From positions 62,001 to 126,000 of the forward strand of contig JAFREQ010000064.1 in the NCBI GenBank assembly GCA_025331565.1: DNA of 64,000 bases. The letters run 5' to 3'. A program made the translations under genes and the position numbers. This DNA comes from Holacanthus passer. Lineage: Eukaryota > Chordata > Actinopteri > Pomacanthidae. Position 1 is the stretch's first letter, and each line of letters opens with the position of its first letter. This document shows, piece after piece, positions 1 to 9,500 of this stretch. The notes below the pieces were generated by a model. The model was not told where the DNA came from. It searched no databases and was given only the letters and a program-made list of their open reading frames with translations.

Positions 1-384
1 CAACTCAATTGTCCAAATTCATTGCCTTCATTTTAATGTGGCGTTAAAGTGGTTAAAGTCTGACCTGCTGTGTGAAGAACTGTTCTTGTCAAAATATCAT
101 TGTTGCCATTGTAATATTCTCTAAAAGCTTGAATATTGTTTCATTTCTTTCATCTTTTTCTTCTCAAGTTTATTTTCTAAAAACACAAAATCCCAAAATC
201 TTGTTACATGATTTAAAATGAAGGCCTTTGTTGTTGTGTCTTATTTCCTGTATCTGACTGATGCAAGGGTTTTATCCTACCTCACAGCTGACATGAACAT
301 CAGTCGTGGTTGATTTTCCCAGTGTTTCACAGCTCTCGGCACATAAACCTGGAGCTTGACCTCCAGTTCACCTTGAATTCACAG
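1..384 (+). other. MAPT intron upstream of the first visible exon
   Basis: AT-rich sequence without a convincing exon. The tau initiator exon, which would encode a start like MA(E/D)P, is not present, so the promoter and first coding exon lie to the left of the window. A short pyrimidine stretch precedes the ACAG acceptor at 381-384. Confidence 0.6.
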
Positions 385-477
385 AGAACGAAGCGACGCT
401 CGGTGAAAACGGGCTGAAGTCGGTCTCTGAACTCTCTCAGCCGGAGAGCGGCCACACTGATGAAGAGGAGACGCCCG
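385..477 (+). CDS. mapt: MAPT acidic N-terminal cassette exon a
   Basis: The acceptor ACAG is at 381-384 and a GTACGA donor follows 477. The exon is 93 nt and phase 1 at both ends, so it can be skipped without a frame change. It encodes about 31 acidic residues, beginning NEATLGENGLKSV and ending with a DEEETP cluster. In position and composition it resembles the alternatively spliced human exons 2 and 3 of the projection domain. Sequence identity with human is too low to name one of them. The call rests on splice phase and on the matching next exon. Confidence 0.72.
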
Positions 478-3400
478 GTACGACCAACGACGTGTTAACG
501 CAACCTAACCCTCCTTTAGCATGTTTCAGTTTTTTTCTGCTGATTATCACTTCATTTTTTTGCTTTTTTTCAAATTAACTTTGCTTTGTTTCAGAGATAC
601 AATCAAAGACAAGCTCATCTCAGTTTGTTGATTTTCTTCTGCCTCACAGTTTTTATTTCCAGCCTTCAGTTCTAACCCGCCTCGGTTTGAATGTCCCTGT
701 GTGTTAATGAATGCTTTAAACCTGCTCATTTGCATGATATTTATAGTCTTGTGGTGATGGCGAGTGCTGTGGTGACATGTTGCTCTGCTGTCACCACATA
801 CAAAGTGCAATAAGAGCCTATTATCCCCCGAGAACCTCCACTGACTAACATGGAGAATAAAGCCTCTCTTATCCACAGCAGCTCGTTCAGTCCGGCTCAA
901 ACGTGCTTTGATCATAAATACTGAGTGACAGAAAGTCCAGAGCTCAGAGGAGCGGACGGTCATCAGGTTGAAAAGCCTCCTTGATCTGTTAAACAGCTCC
1001 TGAAAACATGAGAAATACCACGACTGACCCGTCGCAGCCGACACGAGGTCGGGAGGTCAGGAGGCGTCGATTCAGAGTCGAGTCAACCTGAGGAAGTTCT
1101 GTCAGATTAGAGATTTAGTGTTGAACCGCTCCTGTTTTCTGACTCACATTTATCCCACGGCAGAGACGCCTGTGGAGGAAGGAGGCGCCGAAGCCGAGCT
1201 CTCGGAAACCGAGGGCGTCTCGTGTGAAGAGGAGGGGCAGCTCGGTACGACTCCGCCCGACGAGCTCCCACCTCTTTTCAGCTGCTTGTGCTTTCAGTTC
1301 TAACATGTGTAAAAGACGAGACTGACATGACACTGATTCGCTTTCTGGCCGAGATGAGAAGGTCAACACTGCTCGCTGTATCTGTCTGGTCAACATGACG
1401 CTGCAGTCATCAGCTGGTTAGCTTAGCTTAGCATAAAGGCTGGAAACAAGGGGAAACAGCTAGCGCCTGACCAATGGTACCAGAATCTGCCAGAAGTTCT
1501 GAAGACTGATGAACAGTGTTGAGCTGCAGATCAATGACTCAATGAATCTTTTGCTTTATAAAACATCAGAAAATGATGAAAAATGTAAAGATCCAGAAAC
1601 AGTCGGCAGATCGCCCCTCCATAAAACCACAACTCCTTGTTTATTACATTTCAGTATTCGTACGACTCAAACAAAATATAACAGGTTAATCTAGGCTAAC
1701 AGTTTCCCCCTGCTTCCAGTCTTTGTGCTAAGCTAAGCTAACTGGCTGGAGGTTGTAGCTTGATAGTGAACGTACAGACCTGAGAGTGGTGTCGATCATC
1801 TCGTCTAAGTTGCTGCAAGAAAGCGAATCAGTGTTTTTCCCAAAATGTTGATTTGTTCCTTTGAGTTTTCTGCCCAAAGCTGCTCTGATGTTTGTCCTGA
1901 TTGTAAAGTGAAGCTTTTTCTTTCAGCATCATTATTGAAAAGAGCTGTTTTCATTTGGGTTTGTTCTGTGGCTTCTTTCTTCTTTCTTCCTGCTTTGTGC
2001 TGATGTTTGGGTTTTTTTTTCAAACAAAAAGACAGTTACATCCTGGCTATTTTGGAGCGAAGGCTTCGGCCAAGCCGCCGGCAGATTTAAGGCTCCTGTG
2101 ATGTGTTTCACAGATGCTCGAGCTGAAGCCTGAATAATGTTGAAACCAGCTGACGTTCGGATCCAGCTGAGGTGTGGTGACGCTGCTCCACCTCAGACCT
2201 GCAGAAAAACCCTGTTTGCTCCGTTTGCATATTCACTTCCATGTTTTTGATGATATATTTAACCCTTGTTTGCTCTGGGCTTCGTGCACTAACTGCACAC
2301 GTGCTGTTTGTGGCTCTGCATTGATTTCTTTGCAGCGTTTGAGTGAATTAGTGAGTGGTGCTTTACAGAAAGTCGTTACTGATCCTCCTCTAACGTCTTT
2401 TCCATCTGTCTCCTCATGTTCGACGAGCAGCGGGAGGAGCAGCCTCAACAGGTACCATGTTTTATCTTTTATTGATCGTATGAGACTGAATTTATTTACT
2501 GCAGGAGGTGGATATGAATGTATTTATTACCTCCAGAGGGGACGAAGCCGACGTCTGCAGTCTGTTTCCAGACAGTGTGTCGTGTATCAGCTGCTGTGGT
2601 GTTGCACCTGAATCATTACAGATTTCTAATACATTTAGTTTTTCCATATTAAAGCTCAATTATTGATTCATGAGTATAATTATTTTTGCCAAATCTTTTT
2701 TCTAGTTTATGAATTAATCATTTAAACACTAAATAAATGCATCAATATAATCACTTTTTTTTAATCATCAGTTTATTAAATCATTTTTATTAAACGCTGT
2801 AAAAGTTCTTGCGTCACGTTCAGACTCTAAACTATAAATGGACTTTTTATTATTAGAGCTCTGTGATTGTTTGATGGTTCAAAAGGTTTTTTGGGGGGAA
2901 AAGCATCGTTATACAGTCAGAACGAGTTCAGGACGACTTTTTATTCTATTTTAATCACGTTTACATTGATGATAGAAGTTTTAGTGGTGTGTTGTTCATC
3001 TGTTCACTGGAATGCATCATCTGTTGTTCGTCACCCCAGTGTGATGCATTACCGTCCATTTCCATCTCATTTTACTTTCATGTGAACTCAGGTTGTTTTC
3101 CATCACTGATCACGTCTCTTGCATCTTCACTTTTTTTTTATAGCTCTCTCAGTTTTTTTTTTTTTTTTTTTCTGGTTAATGAAATTTCCTTTTTGGACAT
3201 CAGATTTCCCAGTTCTGTTCCCTTCTTTAATTATCTTTTGGTTTCAATGGGGAGATGGAAAAACGAGTGCTGTGAATGTCATCATTAATCTGCTTTCCAA
3301 ATAAATTAGCAAAGCCTTCTTCTGAAGTCGGGAGTGAGTTTGCGTTTGCGGGCGACGGATCAAAGGCCGCTGAGGACGGAGCTGCTGCCGAGGGCGTTGA

Positions 3401-6400
3401 CTTCATGGGAGCTTCCTGCTCTCCAGACCCAGGAAATGAGGCGGTGGGAGAGTGTGGGAAGAAGCTGACTGACTCTTTATGGGCCTCTGAAGACCTGAGC
3501 TGCCGGTCACAGATGAGGAGGGACGTCCCGAGTCCTGAGTGGACCGGAGCCGTGGACTCTCAGAGGGCGATCAGCCTGGATGCCTCCGAGTGTCTGACGG
3601 AGATGAGCGGCCTGTCTCTGGTCCGCAGCACGGCGCTGGAAGACCTGACGTCCATCGGAGACAGAAGCTCGTGGGTTAATGAAGGAGAGGAGGTCGTCGG
3701 TGAACAAGCGAGAGACGGAGCGGCTGTAAAGTCCTGCACTGACTCTGGAAGCACAAACATGAGCCCAGAAACACAACAGCCCCCTCATGTCCAAACTCAC
3801 TCAGTCTTTGTCTCCGGTTCAGAGGGTCTTCATCCGGCTCGTAGCTGTAGGAACGTTTCCCAGAAGGATAGCCTTTTCACCAAAATGCCATCTGGCACGG
3901 CGTCTGAAAACAGCAGCCGTGACTCATGGGCACATAGGGCCAGCTATTCAGAGCCTGACATTTCTAATGACTCAGACATGAGGAGCGGTGAATCTCAGAC
4001 CACCGGTACCGCTGAGCTCCAGAAAACGCCCCCCCAAGCAGCCAGAAAGTCTTTGGTGCCGGTTCCTATTTCCAAAGGTCTGTTTGCTGTCATGTTCATG
4101 AGTCCTCTTCAGTTAACTTCCTTCCACTTCTTTCATTTCCAACGCGGCTTCCGCTGTCTGTCACGCTGCACTCTCCCTCCGAATCCCGTCTCTGGACGTT
4201 AAGGAGAAGCTTGTTGTCGTCCCTCCCCACCTTTCAGTTGCGTCTCTGCTCACTCTGCCGGTTCATGCAGCCCCAAAGCCACTTTTTCTGTTTCCCCACG
4301 AGCACTTTGTGTCTCCACGCATGCTGCACACGTTACATCACCCACATTTCATTTCTTTGCCGTGAGAATGTGTCGAGGCACCTGGAAGCAAAAGTCTTTC
4401 ACTCGGGTTGATATAAAGGAGGAATTATAGATGTTGGAGTTTCACAGAATTGGGTCAAAAAGTTTAAAGCTTCTGTCTCTTCTGTCTGCAGCTCAAGCAA
4501 AGATGGATAACGGCTCTGCGGATAAGGTACGTGACCAAGAAGATCACTGAAGGTGTGTCACCCATTTCTTTTATTAAAGGGATCATTCGACTTTATTACA
4601 ACTTGGGACATGTTTCTGTAGCTTTGTCCATCTTTTCTATCAGTTATTATAATGTTGTATTGCTGAAATCTGGGCGACAGTGGAGAAAGAAACATGAGCA
4701 ACATCTCAGATCTAAATGTCCTGGATCAACTTTGCATTTTTTTCACATTTTTATTCTCGTTTTCGGAACATCAGATGAAAAATAAGATATTTTGTCCTTT
4801 AGTTTTGCAGCATTTGTTTCGTGTTAAGTTTTACAACTAATAGAGAAGATGACAAAGACTATAAACATAAGTAGTGATGAACCAGAATTATCCTTTGTCA
4901 TTGTGTTTTTTGAATCTTTATTTTCCATCATTTCTCATCTGTTAAGTTATTTTTTCTTTTGTTTTATGGTCGTTGTCATTAGAACTTTTGTTTTCTTTAT
5001 TCATTTTCCCTCTTCATGAAAAAAGACTCAAACTGCCACCAAACCAACTTCTTCCCTTAAAAGACCGTCCGTGGTCACGAAGGGCGGCAAAACACTCGCT
5101 TCCTCCCGAAACGGCCCCAGCTCCATCCCCATTAAAGCCAGCAGCACAGGGCCCAGGCAGCCCGGAGTAAGTACAGGAGTCTAGACCTGAGCCCAGTTCA
5201 GTGGACGGATGCTCGGTTTGCTGTTGAGAGGTGAAGGATGTGTAGAAGCTAAAGAGGCTGTTCAGTCAGTTATGATGCATCCAAACCTGCACTGATTTCC
5301 TTTGTTTAATCATTCACCATAAACACTAAACGAGCCTCATCCATTCATCACTGATTGATTCTGATTGCTTGACCAGATCAGAACAAGTTGTACAAGATTT
5401 CTGAAAATAAAGTAGAATAAAAGCAACGTCTCTGCTGAAAACTAAACTTTTCGGTGTTGATTTTCAGAGTCTCGGTGCAAAGTCTCAAACCCCTGGAGTC
5501 AAAACTTCTGCCAGAACCGCAGCCCAACCAGGTACAGAACGACGTCACCTTTAATTCTTTCATCCCATTTTGAATCCTTTTTCATTTTGATAACTGCAGT
5601 AAGATTTAAGAATTACTTATGATGTGTCATATTTTTTGTGATACAGCTAGTGCCAAGAAACCTCCCACTCCAAAAAATGAAAAAGGTAAAAATAAAGAAA
5701 GTAGAATCATTAGAGATCACTTTTAGTCTCATGTAGCCACAGAACCAGAGTCTGATCTGGTTTATCCTGGATCAAACTTGGTCAGCTTTTGGCCACAAGA
5801 GTCCTAGTTTTTGTTTTTATGATTTATTATTATCATTATTTTCCTTCCATCCATAACGTTGATGTGTTTCAAACCTTTGACCCGTCGCTTCTCGGCCTGC
5901 TCCAGACGCCCAGAGCGGACAGAGCAGCCCAGGGACTCCAAAGTCTCCCTCTAGCCAAGCTCTGTCTGCGAAGGCGGCGGCCGAGGCCAACAAGGTGAAG
6001 AAGGTGGCCGTGGTTCGCTCCACGCCCAAATCCCCGGGCTCGCTGAAGGGCCGCCCGCCGGCTCCTCTGGCCGCCGCCGCCGTGCCCATGCCGGACCTGA
6101 AGAACGTCAGGTCCAAGATCGGCTCCACAGACAACATGAAGCACCAGCCCGGAGGTGGAAAGGTATCTGACTCCAGCTGTCACACCTGACTTCACCTCAC
6201 AGTCAGTCACAGTGCAGGCCTCCACTTTACAGATCAGAGGTTTAGAGCCGATTAAACATTTTTGGAGGCGGAGCTGCTTTGGAGGGTGAAATAATCTTAT
6301 TGGAGGATTGAACCTCAGGGCAGATCCAGATGTGGCGTCGTCCACTATGACTATACCTTCTGTCGGCGTTGGCTGTTATTGAGCTGACATCATGTCTGAA

Positions 6401-6543
6401 TCTGAAATTAGTCCAAAATATATTCTTAAAAATAAAATGACTCCGCCCACTGAGATTTGAATCAGCCAATCAGTTTATTTCTACTTAAAGCTGAACCTCA
6501 GAAATATTTGTGGAACTAAAACTCCAATCTACCTTTAGATGTT

Positions 6544-6578
<35 letters not shown>

Positions 6579-9500
6579 TGTGTGAGGTCTGTTTTAGCTT
6601 TAAAAGCAGCACAAGTCTTTGTTCTAATTGTGTGTAGACTAAAGTCACATGTCAGATGTTTTACTGCTGAAATTTAGAAGATGAGTTGTGATATTTATGG
6701 ATCAAAATAAATGAAGTTCACTCTGTGGAAGAGTCTTTATGTTACTGACGTTTAAATGTCAGATCAGACAAACAGAACAGAGGACAAGCATAAAACATGT
6801 TTTACATTATTTCTTACTGGTTGCAAAAATTCCTTCGCCCTCTGTTTTTCTCTGAGATCCTCTCGACCTGCATGCAGACACACGAACAGCAGCTGTTTCT
6901 GAATCAGTCTGTTTCTCTCAGGCTTCACAGCTCATGTGTCAAACCGTCGTCTGCACTCACAAATCTAAAAGCTGACGTTTTCATTTTTCCAGGTACAAAT
7001 CCTTGATCAGAAGGTGGACTATAGTAATGTCCAGTCTAAGTGTGGCTCCAAAGGCAATATGAAACATGTACCCGGTGGCGGCAATGTGAGTAACTGAGGG
7101 ATGAACTCAACACCAGACTCTTGAGTATCTCTGCAGTTATGATCATCAAAACCAGCTTTTGGTAAAAAAGAAGGAAGTGTTCTCTTATTTCTCCATGTTG
7201 AAGTTCATGATCAGAAGATGGACAATCTGCTCAACAATAAGACATTGAGATCAATAATTAGCTTTGCACTAAAAGCTCAAGGTGCATTTAACCAACAGTT
7301 CACTGCTTGAATGCATTAAAGTTGGCATCTGTAACATTTTATTAGCGCTTATATGATTTTTATGGACATTTATGTGTCATGAAAAACTGTTTGGAGACGC
7401 TCATATTACTCAATTTAAAAGATGCTGTATCTTGTTGGGTCTCACCGACAATAAAATGTGTTAAAAACTAAACTAGTGCACCTGAATTTTGCACAACATT
7501 TGTATTTTCTGCACTAAAGAATATGAACAGGTGCAACAAACACACAAAGTTATGGATGGCAGCTTTAACATGTCTAGTCTTCATCCCTTCATCATCTCAT
7601 TTCCTCCTTTTGGGCTGATCTCCTCCTGCAGCTCGTCCCATTGTGACGTCTGATGAGTCGTGTTTGTCTTCTCGCTCTTCGCAGGTTCAAATCCTGGATA
7701 AGAAGCTGGACTTGGCCAACGTCCAGTCTCGCTGTGGCTCTAAAGACAACATAAAGCACACGCCCGGCGGAGGGAAGGTGAGGAGCAGGACACAGGCTGT
7801 TTAACTTTCACTGTTGTGTTTTTACTGTGCTCAGGTAGACGAAGCCTCGAGGAAACGTTACTCACTCATTTGTACAGTTGCATTATTCTTCATCTCTTCA
7901 TGGCGTTGTCTTGATGAGCACAGTGGCTTCCTGTCATTACACTGTCTCTCTCTCAGTGACGCCGCTCACCTCTGCACTTCTCCAGGTTAAAATCCTTGAT
8001 CAGAAGGTGGATTGTAGTAATGTCCAGTCTAGAATATGAAACATGTACCCGGAGGTGGTGATGTGAGTAACTACAGGATCTCTCTTAACCAGGGGACTCT
8101 TGAGTATCTCTGCAGTTTTGATCTTCACACAAACCTTGTTTTAGATAAATGAACAAGTCCTCCCCGTCCTCTTTAATCAGCCGTCTTCCCTGGTTAGATC
8201 TCACTCCCTCGAGCCTCCAACTCGTCCCTCCAACATCTAATTTCCTCTCCAGATAAGGTCCTCTCAGCTCCAGGATAACCGAGTCTTCTTTCCCACATAT
8301 CAACTTTCCAGGTACAAATTCTTGATAAGAAGTTGGACTTAAGCAATGTGCAGTCCCGGTGTGGCTCCAAAGATAATATAAAACATGTACCCGGTGGCGG
8401 CAATGTGAGTAGATGCAGCTGTGGCCAAACCCTTCTTGTTGCTTCTGCTGAATGCATCTTCACGAAGGAGCAGGATGTGCACGAAACCTCGTGTCTGTGT
8501 GAAAACTCGACACCCCGACACCGTTAACACTCCTATTAACAGATTTATCATTAAACTTACAGACAGTCATGAGCATTTCATACTGACGACTAGAATAACA
8601 CCGAACTGTAGATGCACTTTATACCTGTAGTTTTTTTGCATGTAGTCAGTCTTAGATTTCAATGGTTGCAGTGGTGGAAGAAGTAGAAATAAATAAATCA
8701 TCTATATAAATTATCTGTTGTTTCTTGATTAATATCTAATATTTTCCTGCTGGAGATGTTGAAGCTCATTTGAACGACTTTATATCCTGTCGGCCGCTTT
8801 CATCTCCAGCAACGAGCATCAGATTCTAGAAGATCATCATGTGTTTGTTGCCTGGTCGTCCTGTGAGAACCACGTATCTCTGCAAAGCTTCATGAGAAAA
8901 ACAGCCTGTTTTCAGCTTTGTGTCGATGCTTTTTGATCCAAGAGGCTTTTTAAAGAGTTGATTCAGCTTCAGGAGGAGAATTTTCTCAACATATACAGGA
9001 AAACTTCATCCTTCAGTTTATGAGAAACATTCGAAAAACATTGGAGATACGTGGTTTTCACTGGACAGGAAGGGGATCAAAAATAGTAATCTGAAAAGTA
9101 ACTAGTAACTAAAGCTGTCAGACTAATGTAGTAGAGTAAAATTTACGCTATTTGCCTCTGAGATGTGGAGGAGAAATATAAAGATGCGTAAAATATTCAA
9201 GTGAGGTACAAGTACCTTGAATCTGTCCTTGAGTGCAGTACTTAGTTACTTTCCACCACTGATGAGTTTTTGCTCAGTGCACAGACACAGTTTGCTCTCG
9301 GCGCCTCTGCTGTCACAGCGAACAGTGATGTGATGCTCATGCTCTCACATAAGCTTGATGACTCTGTTGAATCTGTGTTCGTCACTTTGACTGTGATCGA
9401 TGTTCAGAGACTTTCCCGTCGAACCGGCCCCTGAAACAACATGCATGAACCCCGTGTGTTGGGCGTCTGAGAGAAATCTGTAAAGAAAATATTGATTGTG

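Noticed and set aside
2370..2450. Possible tau exon with an ACAG acceptor and GTACCA donor
   Set aside because: In the phase 1 frame needed by the neighbouring exons it hits TGA at once; only the wrong phase is open, and no tau similarity is seen.
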